From Gloeophyllum trabeum ATCC 11539 (Eukaryota; Basidiomycota; Agaricomycetes; Gloeophyllales; Gloeophyllaceae): DNA of 64,000 nucleotides. This document shows, one piece after another, positions 1-10,863 of this stretch. Each line of letters opens with the position of its first letter. Position 1 is the stretch's first letter. The DNA is taken from assembly GCF_000344685.1 (NCBI RefSeq), contig NW_006920410.1, positions 1,202,414-1,266,413 of the forward strand, read 5' to 3'. The notes beneath the pieces are model-generated. The model saw only the letters and a program-made list of their open reading frames with translations. It searched no databases and was not told the DNA's origin. Position numbers and translations under genes: made by a program.

Positions 1-227
1 TAGCTAAGAATAACAGCAAGGAACGACACCTGAAAGGGATACCCATAAGCAGGCACCGCGGGGCGAATAAGCGGCCAACAGCTTAACCTCAAGGTAGCAG
101 TACAGTAAGGGCGGGGTAACGAGCAGTCGAGGCTGGCGGAAACCTCGAGGGATATCAAACGGTATAGGGGACAATAAATTAAGAACTAGGACTCCACCGA
201 AAAAGAGGTGAAAGGCAGCGCGTGGAA
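1..227. other. 3' flank of the first gene, nothing recognised
   Basis: This stretch lies downstream of the minus-strand YABBY-like gene. An open frame crosses it but has no recognisable motif and no splice partner. It may include that gene's 3' UTR or belong to a gene outside the window. Confidence 0.4.
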
Positions 228-562
228 TCACTTGTCAGCCTTGGTCTTATTTTTGTTGGAGTTCCAGTTAGTCGTCGCTAGTTTGAAGCTGCAGAGACAG
301 GCGAATAGTCAGCGAAAGCACGAATGGGAGCGGTGACAATACTGACCGCTCCTGATGAGGCATGTCGGGCTCCTCCTCCTTAAGACGCGCCATCTCGGTC
401 TGCATGAATTTGTTGAAGGCGCTGAGCTTTTTCTTGCCGCCTCCAGAGGCCTCTATACGCGATATCAACATCAGGACGCGCATCGACGCGACGGACAGGG
501 GCAGACGTACTCTTCTTGGGCCGCTTTTCCGTGGCGGCCTTTTTCTCGGTGTTCGAAGCCAT
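228..562 (-). CDS. small YABBY/HMG-box-like protein
   Basis: Three coding exons (562-511, 452-347, 288-228) splice to a 72-aa protein, and all phases close. A Lys-rich N terminus is followed by the YABBY signature: KKLSAFNKFMQTEMARLKEE, then the core PDMPHQERFKLATTNW. This is the C-terminal HMG-like half of plant YABBY factors, known as a stand-alone small domain in fungi (Pfam YABBY). There is no zinc finger, so it probably acts as a minimal nuclear DNA-binding or chromatin protein; that role is inference. The upstream neighbour Wss1 is divergent, with about 640 bp between starts. Start chosen: the ATG opening the MASNTEKK reading frame; the first intron begins GTACGT right after the basic stretch. 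Confidence 0.8.
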
Positions 563-1198
563 GGTCAGAGGCAAGGAGGCAGACTTATCAAGCTCGAGTG
601 TTGTGGAAAAGAGCAAGGAGAGTGCCGTCCAATATGCGCACGATGATTCAAACTGCGAAGCTAGGCCTAGACCAAAGAAAGATAGAGTTATAGCACGGGA
701 AAACTACGAAACTTCAGATACACACGGCACGATTCCAACGATGCGGGGGAGCAGGAGGGCAAGAGGGAAGGTGGTGGTTAGAACGAAGGGGAAAGGCGGG
801 CATTTTAACTTATAACAGTTGACGGGCTTCTTCTGCGAGCGCGGTTCAACAGACCGCTGGATTTCCACTTCGATCATCGTCTCGGGTCCATCCGAGCCCT
901 GGGACCCGATCACAACACATGACGAAGCTATTCCTTTCCTGCTCTCGTCTCCGCGTGTCCTTCCCGCCACCGACGCGGACGACGGGCGCGGGTCCTACGA
1001 TGTCGCAGCGCACGACGAGGACACTGCTGCGATGGTATTCGAGCACGTTCTGGAAGATAGCGTAAGTGCAGTGGACGCGTCAGTCAGCCACAGCATTTCA
1101 AGACGCGTCATCGCCGCGCTTATCTACTGAGATGGGCTGCTGTGGCTGGAAACCTCACCTTCAAGTCTTGTCTCTCGACGCCTCCCTGACTACTACAA
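563..1198. promoter_or_regulatory. intergenic region between divergent genes
   Basis: This 636-bp spacer separates the minus-strand YABBY-like gene from the plus-strand Wss1-like gene, so it must hold both promoters. An open frame at about 819-1130 has no recognisable homology. A good donor (GTAAGT near 1060) could belong to a 5'-UTR intron of the Wss1 transcript. No tRNA or ncRNA was seen. Confidence 0.4.
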
Positions 1199-2487
1199 AT
1201 GGCTCAACTATATGTGAAATCCTTCACTCACTTGAAGGACCGTCCAAACGCAGACCAGGCCCTGGCAATGCTGCAACGTGTCGCATCGTTGGTTAAACCG
1301 ATAATGCGCAAGCACGGATGGATACTGCCCGTGCTGTCCGAGTTCTTCCCAGAGAGCCCAAACCTTCTTGGTGGGTGTGCACATCCAGCTCGTGGACTGT
1401 AAAAGGGCCTGACACGTTGATCTGTAGGTCTGAGTGAGTCCACTCCGAAGATTCAACTCTGGGGTATCTAATCCTCGACAGATGTTAACGGCGGGGAGAA
1501 GATCCTCCTGAGATTGCGCCCTGCCTGGGCGCCCGATACTTTCTATGATCTCGAAGATGTCGTACATACCATGTTGCACGAAGTAAGTCCTTAAAATTTG
1601 TTTGGAAGTCAATATGCACTTAATACCCTGAAGCTCTCGCACAATGTCCATGGCCCTCACGACGAGAAATTCTATAAATTCCTTTCGGGGCTGGAGGAAG
1701 AGTACGACGCACTTAAGCGTTCTGGCTATGCAGGAGAAGGTTTCTTCTCGCCGGGACACAGAGTCGGCACTGGCGTGTCGCACGACTTGCCTCCGCATAT
1801 CGCTCGTCAGAAAGCCCTGGAAGCAGCTGAAAGACGGCGGAAGCTGGGCACTCTGATGAGCGGAGGCCGTCGGTTAGGCGGCGCACCGGTTCGCAGAAAT
1901 CTCTCCCCCAGGGAGCTCGCTGCTGAGGTGAGCACTCTCTGTCTTCTTACGGCCGTATATTCTCATACATTCGGTGGCAGGCTGCAGAGCGTAGAGCTAG
2001 AGACGAGAAAGCTTGTGGATCGGGCGTACTAGCCCAGTGGGAGGCCCAGAAGGCTGCCAAAGAAAGCGTCGAGAGTGAGGCGATTGATTTAACAGGCGAT
2101 GCTTCGGATGGGGACTCGGATGTAATCATCCTGGATCAACCTCCGTCCGAGCCACTATCCGCTAAAGTCGTTGTGCAACAATCAAAGGGTAAAGCCTTGG
2201 CAACGTCTATGAAAAGTGATAGCAAGCATTCGAAACGCACTCCTAATGCACAGCAAAGCGCAGTGCCATCGGGATCCGGTGCAGTCCCCATTGTCGATGG
2301 AGTCTGGTCGTGTCCCGCTTGCACGTACTTCAACGCTGCAGCGGCTTTCCGGTGCGCAATGTGTGACACAAGTCGGCCGCAGTTTGGGTCTTCCGAAGGC
2401 TGGACTTGCAGGATCTGTGGCGAAATGGGGATGCATCAGGAGTTTTGGACCTGCCGATTTTGCGGTACCATGAAACCGAGTAGCTAA
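1199..2487 (+). CDS. WSS1: Wss1-like WLM-domain metalloprotease
   Basis: Exons 1199-1370, 1482-1582, 1634-1927 and 1981-2487 give 357 aa. The WLM domain fills the N-terminal half. The zinc-protease motif HELSH is rebuilt exactly across intron 2 (His90-Glu91...His94) and is followed by NVHGPHD, the family signature. A SUMO-interacting-type stretch (DVIILD, preceded by acidic residues) lies in the last exon. Two C-terminal RanBP2-type zinc ribbons follow: WSCPAC...CAMC and WTCRIC...WTCRFC. The family (yeast Wss1, SPRTN relatives) cleaves DNA-protein crosslinks with Cdc48 and SUMO. Catalytic residues are intact. Start: an ATG giving the usual MAQLYVKSFTHLK beginning. Confidence 0.9.
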
Positions 2488-2539
2488 AGGGGCGCGTGCA
2501 CAGTGGTAGACTAGATTGTACCATACAACGTCATGATTA

Positions 2540-4002
2540 TCATGTTTTCGCTTTGCGCCAGAATTGTATGATTTTGACATTACGAGTGATCTCGTTTGGG
2601 GTCTCTTTCCCTTCGGGCAGACCCACGAACATTGATAATTCAGGCGTTTGCAGTTGCTGCATCGTGAACATTTGGGCTGGAAAGATCAGGAGGGCATAAG
2701 CTTTGCGGTTGAACGCAACTCACCTGCCAGACGCTCGAATGCTTCGTATGTCCGTTCACTGCGCACAGTCAAGGCTATGATTGCTGTTGCAGCCGGCACG
2801 ACACTGCCAGCACGGCCTTGCAAGGCCAAATCGATAGTCTCTACCAGAGAGGGGGTGAGGTCGGGATCAAACACCTGTCAACATACATGAAGGTCCGTAG
2901 AATGGGTAATTGGGGTAAATTCACCAAGTCTGCTCCTAGGATTAGTTCTGCGCCTGTATCTGCGAGAAGCTCTTTGAGAGAGGGCCGCAGAACAGGGTCT
3001 CTCGAATTTGACCAATCCAACGCGTGGTAGTGCACGTTACCGTGCCGGCTCGAAATATCTATGCCAATACAACCTTAAGAGGTGCGACGAAGATGGGGTT
3101 GATGGCATACTACAGGGCAAAGCTACATTTTCTCGGCAGCGCGACAGCACTTCTTCATTCACGTCGGATAGATGTAGGCTTGAGCTCCTATTATTGTGGA
3201 GAACTTGGATGGAGGCCAGGATGATACCCAGGAAGCCAGCGCCAGAGCCAAGCTCCAAGACATGTTTGCCGGAGACGGTGTCTGTCGTTCAGAGAGATGG
3301 TCTTCGCCTGTAATTATATCACATTGAAGCGAGTGCAAAGTCCTTACCTTTGTGCGCCAAGACATACTCAGCTAAAGCAAGGCTAGCAGGCCATGTTCGG
3401 AGCCCAGTGGTCCCCCTCTCGACGAAAGCGCGAGATTCTGCTAGGGTCGCTTTCTTGAAGATCGTTGGATCAATGATATGTCGGGTCAAGTACGACGGCT
3501 CTGTGGACCAGAATTGTGTCGTATACGAAGGTGAGGGGCTGACGGTATCCGAAGGCGCCCTAAGTTTGTCATAATCGTGCGCGCTCTTTCAAGACGATAG
3601 AATTTGCTATCGTACGACTGTGACAGCAAAGACATATATCGGTCGTATATTCTGTCATCGATTTCATCTTCCTTTCGGGCACGGTAGTTGTCAGCGTGTA
3701 ATTCGACATTCACTCAGGTCCAAAACACATGCCTCGTTTCGATCCCCAGCGTAATTCTCGAGGTACTCAATAGCGTACTTCCAGAAAGACCGCTGGTACT
3801 CCCTGGCGGGAGGATACGTTTCAAAATGCCGATTCAAAAGGATAGAATCTATAATGAACGTATGCAAGTCCGACCACTGAACGTCAGTAGGAAAGGTGAA
3901 GAGTCTAGGAGGAAGCAGAGCGCCATAACCACGTAGAACGTCAAAGTACTCCTTTCGAAGCATATTCAAGCCGCTGAAGAGTTGCGTCCGAGGCGAAGTC
4001 AT
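2540..4002 (-). CDS. EFM3: EFM3/EEF2KMT (FAM86)-type protein-lysine methyltransferase
   Basis: Seven exons (4002-3714, 3667-3616, 3559-3348, 3281-3114, 3058-2925, 2874-2724, 2676-2540) make 380 aa in closed frame. The N-terminal helical part contains FWKYAIEYLEN and an FWSTEPSYL segment typical of FAM86 proteins. The Rossmann methyltransferase core has motif I LELGSGAGFLG (about residues 193-203), an acidic loop (LSDVNEEVL) and post-II GADLVFDPDLTPSL, the DxVYDP-like motif of seven-beta-strand lysine methyltransferases. The known substrate of this family is eEF2, whose gene lies about 22 kb away in this window. It converges with Wss1, with only about 50 bp between stops. Assignment to EFM3 rather than a sister METTL21-type enzyme rests on the N-terminal part. 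Confidence 0.82.
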
Positions 4003-4097
4003 ATAATTATCATATAATTATCGAATGAAGGTGCCACATTGCGAAGTCGGAAGCGCCTGCGACACTGACGGTTGATACCCTGCCCTAAACAAGTCAC

Positions 4098-5932
4098 ATG
4101 ACCGCATCGTTTTCCTTAGAAAATTTCAGCCTTTCCTCGATGCGTGAAATGCTGGCCTACCTACGAGGAGTTCCCTCGCGAACGGCTCGGGCATGGTCCG
4201 TCTCATACCATCGTAGTATTTCTTCTTCTCGCGTCGTTCGGGCTCAAGCGGAAGAAGATGAGGTCGAAGAGGAGTACGCTGAGGACTTCGAAGACGATGA
4301 GGGTCTCGACGAGGATGAAACCGACGCGGATGGGAATCCAATAGCAAACAGGGAAGCAGATTCGGACAAGCCATACGAGGACTGGCTGCAAGAAGACGCA
4401 GTCCGGTACAAGGACCCTGTCCAACCAAGGAACTGGCTTGGTGGTCGTCCAGTTGAGTTCGTCTCCCTCCGCAGTCTCCATCTCCCGGTAGCTGATCCCT
4501 TCGTTCGTCGTAGCATCCGTTTCCTTTGAACCCGTCGTTTCAGCCCCCGGCACCTCTGTCTGACAAGCTCCGGAGTCGCTTTTACGAAGAGTACATGGAG
4601 GACCCGAATGCCAACAGCGTCCGGGAGTTGTCGTCACGTTATGGTTTGAGCATCAAACGTGTGGACGCCATCCTCCGGCTGAAAGGCTTGGAGGCTCACT
4701 GGGAGAAGGTAAGCGTTACCGATCCAAGTTCGATCCCATGGGCGTCCTTTGCGGGTGTTCTCTGTGATGAGCACAAATCGATTAGTCTTGAAGACTCATA
4801 CATGGTTAAAACCTCAATTACATGCATGGCTTTCTGAACTTCTACATAACATTTTATTGTCCTCGGTCCTGTACTAACCTGCACTCTTCCTAGGTAAGAT
4901 GATAAATCATGTTGGACCGAACTTGGGCTGACGGATGTCGTGGATGCGCTCGAAAATGTAGGAGGTGAGATTTGTTTCCCTATGGCGTAGCAGAAGTTCT
5001 GTGATGAGATTATCATGATCATTCGCGAAATGGAAGACACCCTTGTGCCTTACATCACTTGGGCTTTGGTTAAATCGATTTCAACCCCATCTGACTTGCT
5101 ATGACTTGCGCTTTCGTCTCCTATATTCAGTGCTGACTCTGGACTAAAGGGCAAAACACTTCAAACTGGTTTCCTAACTGGGATGGAGAAGGTGCTTGGC
5201 GTACCCCAACTGCCTGCGAATGTCGAGGCGGCGATTCAAGCTCGGCATGATGTCTCCGAAGCCGACGCGCTTGACGAAATCGAGGGCGAGGGAGTGGACC
5301 GAGAGAAATACCAAAGGATGTTCTGGGAAGACGTAGCGGAGGGCGAAGTGCGTGCACTTGATCTCTTCCTTCCCTTTGATATTGATTCCCTTGGTAGGAA
5401 GCTATCCTGCCCGCTGCTCTGGAACAGGCCAAGACCGATGCGGCGAATGCTCGTAAAGCAGCTATCGACGCGAAGTCGGACCCTGTTCTTCTCGGCATAC
5501 CGAAACACCTGTGGCGCCGGAGGCTAAAGCACACAGAGCCGGAGGAACTCCAACCTGAGCGTAAGGCCCGCATGTTGCGTGATCGCTACGAAGCTCTTTT
5601 CTACGAGCCAAGTGTTCACCGAGATGTACGTACCATGCACCGTCTTGTTAGCATTATTACTAATACCTTGTCTGTAGGATCTGGTTCGCCTGGAGCGAGA
5701 GAGGGCGGGTGAAGATCCCTGGTCGTTTACCAGTCAGCGCAATGCGTTCGTGGTGCGCAGCGGTGCATCCCCTGCTCGGCCGCATATCAAATTCGAGGAC
5801 GTGGGTGGCAAATTCTTGGATGTCAAGGATCGCGTACGCAGGATGAAGGAGAGTGAGCGGAGAGCTAAGATTAAGGGACGCAAGAGGGCAGTTGTGCAAG
5901 AAACTATCAAGGCTGCTCGTGTTGCCGCTTAG
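4098..5932 (+). CDS. mitochondrial small-subunit ribosomal protein mS45 (Bot1p)
   Basis: Exons 4098-4451, 4514-4708, 5150-5347, 5398-5625 and 5678-5932 give 409 aa. An Arg/Ser-rich N terminus (VPSRTARAWSVSYHRSISSS) looks like a mitochondrial presequence; an alternative in-frame ATG at 4140 would shorten it. A strongly acidic linker follows, then the Bot1p core: HPFPLNPSFQPPAPLSDKLR, NSVRELSSRYGLSIKRVDAI and GKTLQTGFLTGMEKVLG. Bot1/mS45 is a fungal mitochondrial ribosome component needed for respiration. The third intron is unusually long (441 nt against about 50 elsewhere) and contains a probable box C/D snoRNA. The first donor (GTTGAG) is weak, so that junction is the least certain. Confidence 0.85.
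4764..4837 (+). ncRNA. probable intronic box C/D snoRNA with two rRNA-complementary stretches
   Basis: Inside the 441-nt intron of the mS45 gene. A C box (GTGATGA, 4764-4770) and a D box (CTGA, 4834-4837) lie a normal distance apart. The 13 nt 4820-4832, ending one base before the D box, are exactly complementary to the universally conserved 5' 18S rRNA stretch AAGCCATGCATGT. A second stretch, 4778-4789, is exactly complementary to 12 nt of the conserved 25S segment AAGACTAATCGA. By the D+5 rule the first guide would point to the first C of AAGCC in 18S. I see no strong terminal stem and no clear D'/C' boxes. The rRNA sequences are recalled, not searched. Confidence 0.65.
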
Positions 5933-6100
5933 CATGCATTTTATTTCCTATGTTGCTGTCATGGATTGTAGCATATATCTGCGTTGTAGGATACCGTCCT
6001 ACTCGATTAATCACCCCATATTTCATCTGCCCCTTCAGGCTCGTTCTCGTATTCGTGTCGTTCTACAGTCATCGTTGCCCACTAAGATTATGTACAAGTA

Positions 6101-8412
6101 TCAGTATACAAAGCGGAAATCCATCCTGTCGTTTCCTTCGTCTTTTGTGGTCTCTAGGTAGGTTTGTCGTTCCTACGCAGTGCACGGTAAGCCAGAAGTT
6201 ATTGATAAAACTGTTCGAGCTTCGCACCTTCTCAGACCAGGAGTTCCAAACCCTTTCTCTACGCTTGTTGAGATAGCGATAGAAAAAGAACGTCCCGATG
6301 TAGAGTGTTATATTCATGCAGCAAATGCCGATTAGAGCGCGATTCCCTCTTTTATCTAGAATATGAAATGAGTATATGCCATCTCCATAGACGACCTTGA
6401 CTCACATAGCGGCTGCGGGACGATGTAAAGGTCAGCCATGGCTACATTCCTGATGGGTGCAGATTATCTCACCTTGTCATCGGCCCTGTAAATGTTAGCC
6501 TGTAATGGGTATCCGTTAGTGTGAAGTCGTGACAATAGCACGATTATGTACGAACATATATGATAGCGCCGGCTTGTACGAACATGTTGTATACTGACGC
6601 CGACACAGTCCTCATGCGTACACTGTACGAGTTTCTGGATGTCCAAGCAACTTGGATAGGGTGGACGTAAGGGAAGCCTGTGATCAGAGTAACAACGGCG
6701 TAATACACCCATTGCGAAGTGTTCTTGTTGAACGTGTAAAGAGCAATGAGGAGCGGCAGGGCCCACAGCTGCAAAATAATTGTTGAAGCCACCCGGCTGT
6801 CCACTATTTCGCTCATATATGCTGTAAACAGCAGCATGAGAATCCCGATGACCGTAGATGGGATGCTGAGTAGGTTGGACTCGGTGGTGTTGAAACCAAG
6901 ATTACGAAGAGATAAGGTTAGGTAGTTTTGGGGTGGTCCGGTTGGGACTGAATGGAATTCAACGAAAATTCCCGCGGGCTCATATAGAACACTTACTCAT
7001 ATGCACCAGGCCAAGGATATACAACGGCCACATCTTCCAGTCTTTCAATGCGGCAAAAATCATTTTTGGGCTTAGACCCTGTCGATTGTGCATGTCTGAC
7101 TTCGACGGGTCATCTCGCAGCACCCTGAGAAAACGGTATGATACACAACGAACAAGACTCAAAAAGCAGAGGCATACCTGTTCACCATGATGACCTCCTC
7201 TCTATCGCCTTCGTCAACGAGAATTTGTCTGACTTACTGCGGAGCTTACCTCTCTGTAAACCAGCCTTTCGGCCGATACCATGCTTTGGTCTGTGTGGGA
7301 CTTGGAGGCATAAGGAAATATGATGCCAGCCCCACAAGCAGTGTCATCCCTCCTTCAACGAGGAACAGGTATCTCCAGCCCGGCCTGCCATGCACGCCAC
7401 GAAGCTTCAATAGACCTGTTTATTCGGCATCAGGACAAGTCAACAGAAAATCCAGTAATTTATCTCTCACCGGTAGCCAGGAATGCACCTACAATATGGT
7501 CGACGTAGTTTGAGACCCAGAAATAGGCGAGCCGAATGGGAACTGCAGCCGATCCACTGTAAACGGCAAGGACAATCGCTGATCAGTTGTAGGACCTACG
7601 TTCGGTTTTCGTGTAGAAATACGAGAGGTATAGTACCACGTCAGGAATGAAGCCTCCCTGTAAAAATCCTAAGAGGAATCTGGGCCTTGATCAGAAACGA
7701 ACACGTGGGGCACCGTACAACCATACCTGGTAGCAAGGAATGATTTCCTACCACTCAGCCAGAATTGACTGATCGCTACTAGACTCCATAAAGACATCTG
7801 CGTAGGTATCCAGATGTCTGGGCCTACTCTCTTTGAGACCAGTTGTGAAGGAAGTTCTGCTATTAGGAATGACAGCCGGAAAAGGGTGTTCCCAAGGTTA
7901 TAGTCGTCGGTCGTCATACCCAAGTCTCCTAAGAAGTTGTCGGTATTCGCCTGATTGATGTTTTGACGATCCATGTCGAGAGAGAAGAACATAAGACAGG
8001 CCCATATGGCGATACGAAAGTCTATCTTCCGGACAACAGCCTGGGGATGGTGGAGTTTGGAATAGATAATGAATCTCAGCCCGCATGCACGTACCTTCTC
8101 TTCGCGCCATGTCCACCTGGCGTTGGGGTCAAACCGATGTGCATTCTCATATGAAGCAGGTGGTTTGTATAACTCCAGAGTTACCGGATCGTCAAACACC
8201 GAAGGTTGTGTCGCAATAGCATCCGGATCTACTCTCGGTCCTCTGCTCCAGAAGCCTCGACCCCGAACGGGAGGCGGGTCACCCAGACGGCGGACAGATT
8301 CGCAGTCGCTGAGGGAGCGTAAGTCTGAGTCGACTTCGCCTTTCTCCTGAACCGAAATATCCGTCCTAGGTTGCCGTCCGTACAGAAGCTTGTCCGGGAG
8401 ACGCGTCGACAT
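6101..8412 (-). CDS. MFS permease, anion:cation symporter (DAL5/allantoate permease) type
   Basis: Twelve exons close to 573 aa: 8412-8095, 8040-7722, 7668-7600, 7542-7471, 7415-7250, 7201-7178, 7124-6997, 6947-6556, 6499-6473, 6412-6406, 6355-6228, 6172-6101. A soluble N terminus of about 120 aa precedes [20 protein letters not shown], the family's first helix. Further hallmarks are [20 protein letters not shown], the cytoplasmic [22 protein letters not shown] loop with its conserved R/K pattern, [15 protein letters not shown] and the terminal [11 protein letters not shown]. The family imports carboxylate or amide metabolites such as allantoate, nicotinate or pantothenate; the substrate cannot be told. 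One exon is only 7 nt (6412-6406). Confidence 0.9.
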
Positions 8413-8724
8413 AATGGGCGGTAAAGCCAGCTCCGTCTTAGCACCTACTTATACTGTCTTCTGTGGCCGCGATAAGCATGGATCTAGGAACAGAAGTATT
8501 GTGTGACCTGAGGAGAGTATTGCGCTTTCAAGAGCTGGATGGCGCAATGGCAGAAGGGTCCTTAAAGAAGTAAGCGGATTCCCTTATAAGGCAAATGCAT
8601 ACTTAGCTGCCTTATCGCGGAGGTGGATAAACTCTTGGACTGGAATTTCAGTGAAAGCAGGATGTATTACTATGACTTTTACACTTCTCTGTATCAACCG
8701 CCCTGACGGACGAGAAACAAGTCT

Positions 8725-10674
8725 TCACCGCCGAGGCATTCCCCGTCCCCTTCCCCGTGATCTTAAAGCTCTCTGGGCAGCGCCTGGCGGCGCCCTCGGC
8801 CCGGCGTTGGGCTGTTTATTCTGTCTCAGATTCTGAGAATATGCGACAGGGAAATCACTCACCTGTTCACTCTGTGGATTCCGGACTGTTTCATCCACGC
8901 TCAAGATTAAGCAAGCAGCTTCGGTCGCACTGTTGATTGCGTTGACCTTGATGAGACTAGGTTCCCAAACAAACGCTTCCATGTTGTTGCGAACGCCTTC
9001 AGCACCATCAACGTCAACACCATACCACTTTTCCCCGTTGGCATGCCTCATCCGCAGCTTGTTGAGGATGTCCGTAGAGTCCAGACCCGCATTGTCGCAG
9101 ATCTGCCGAGGGATAATCTCTAGAGCTTTGGCAAAGGCTGCTATGATGAGCTGCAGTTTCCCGGGGATGGAGAGAGCGTATTTCCGGATGTGAGCCGAAA
9201 GATCCATCTGTGCCGTATTTGAGCCTTGTCCTTCACGAGACGCTGAAGTAGACGCACCTCGATTGCACCCCCACCTGCGACGACTTCGCCATTCTTTACG
9301 GCCCTCTTGACAACCATAATAGCATCATGGAGGGATCGCTCCACTTCTTCTATGAATTGTTCCGCGCCGCCGCGGAGCACAAGCGTGCACGTCTTGGTCT
9401 TAGGGCAATCTTCGAATACATTATACCGTTCACCCCCAATCTGCCTCTCTTCAAACCTGCCACAGGTCCCAAGGTGTTCGCGAGAAATGTCCGTACATGT
9501 GGATTGGATCGATCCACCAACAGCTTCCACAACTCTCCGTAAGTCTGCGGCAGGGACACGGCCAGCGCAGAAGATGTTGCGATCAGCGAACCACTGAGTC
9601 GCAAGATCACCGATGGGGAGCTTGCTGAGGACGACCTTAGCGCCAGTCTTCTCCAGCGCCTCTAGCTTGCGGTAGATAATTTCCCACTCCGCATCCACGA
9701 TGGCTTGATAATCCGATACTTGTTCAACACGAACTTCGGCATTGTCCTTTTCAGCCTTAAGCTCGAGCTCCACGTTCAAGCAGACGATTAATGGGTCTTT
9801 GAAGGATTTCGGCTGCTGCTCCGCCCCCGCGTACGTGAATGTTTTCTTGAAAGCGACGCCACGGATCAATAGAGAATCCTGCGTCCCCCCTCCAGGTACC
9901 TTTTTCACTCCGATCAGAGATTCGTCCAAATCGTCGGGGTCGAGACATTGCACGGCGTCAACGACCATTTTTGAGAAGAAAGGTTTTTCGGAGTGGATAA
10001 GTTTTGAAGACATGGACGTCGAGGCACATTTTAGAAGGAGAGATCGGAAGCGTCTATTCTCAAATATCAGCACCGCGGACTCATGGTTCGAGCACAAACG
10101 AGCGTACTCAGGATCCGACTTATCAACTGTCACTTGCACTTCTTTTATACGATCAATAGCCTTTTAGACGGATGGGATCAGTGCGGTTGGGAAGGCGGCT
10201 AGGTTTACGTACCAGCTGAGCTGCACGTCTGAAGCCTTTCACGATGATGTGCGGGCTGACGCCCTCTTCGATGTAGCCACGGACTTCTTTCAAGAGCTGA
10301 GCAGCGAGCAACACTACGCTTGTTGTCCCATCTCCAACCTCAGCATCCTGGGCCCGGGCAATATCAACCAACGTCTTCGCAGCTGGATGTACGATATCCA
10401 ATAACTTCAGGATAGTGGCCCCATCGTTGGTGATCTGCGCTTCACCACGCTCATTTATAATCAGCTTGTCCATACCCCTGGGGCCAAGGGTACTGGACAA
10501 GGTTTCCGCGACGGCAAGGCATGCAGAGATATTCGACAATAATTGCGGTGTTCCTTGGGACGTGTCCGTACCCTCCTTTAGGAGGACTACAGTCGGTTGC
10601 TAACAAGACATATTGTCAAGCCCTAAACGCACGACCTACAGGAAGAAACATACCATAGGAAGGCCGCGCTGCAT
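8725..10674 (-). CDS. CCT7: chaperonin CCT/TRiC subunit eta
   Basis: Exons 10674-10654, 10599-10213, 10160-9258, 9207-8863 and 8811-8725 make 580 aa. The opening [20 protein letters not shown] and GPRGMDKLI identify CCT-eta. ATP-site motifs NDGATIL and GDGTTSVV are intact, as is GGGAIEMDLS, and the tail is Arg/Gly-rich ([12 protein letters not shown]), as usual for eta. It is one of eight subunits of the cytosolic ring folding actin, tubulin and WD40 proteins, several of which are encoded nearby. The first coding exon holds only seven codons (MQRGLPM). It is divergent from RAD5, with 189 bp between start codons. The last acceptor could also be nine bases earlier (8820). Confidence 0.93.
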
Positions 10675-10863
10675 CTTGCCTAGCGATTAGACGGACTCCA
10701 GATCTGGACGCGCAGACAGTGATTCTGACAAAACCGTAAAGGCACCTGTTTGTACTTGTTGACTCTTGTGGATCCTCTCCATCGACGCGACGCGACCGCG
10801 TCCGAAATTGCTCTCCCGCGAATCGCACTTCTGCGTCTCGCAGCCGCCGACACGGTGCCTCGA
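10675..10863. promoter_or_regulatory. bidirectional promoter CCT7/RAD5
   Basis: A 189-bp spacer lies between the divergent start codons of CCT7 and RAD5, too short for independent promoters plus UTRs. No clear TATA box was seen. The RAD5 frame stays open upstream to an ATG at 10750, so part of it could be coding if that start is used. Confidence 0.4.

Noticed and set aside
1208..1798. A 196-codon minus-strand frame
   Set aside because: Antisense to the Wss1-like gene, which has verified motifs (HELSH, zinc ribbons) and consistent splice sites; the antisense frame has no recognisable feature.
4998..5094. A second C/D-like RNA in the mS45 intron (GTGATGA at 5001-5007, CTGA at 5091-5094, with TAGCA/TGCTA flanks)
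   Set aside because: The guide before the D box matches no rRNA sequence I can recall and the flanking stem is not adjacent to the boxes, so support is too weak to call.
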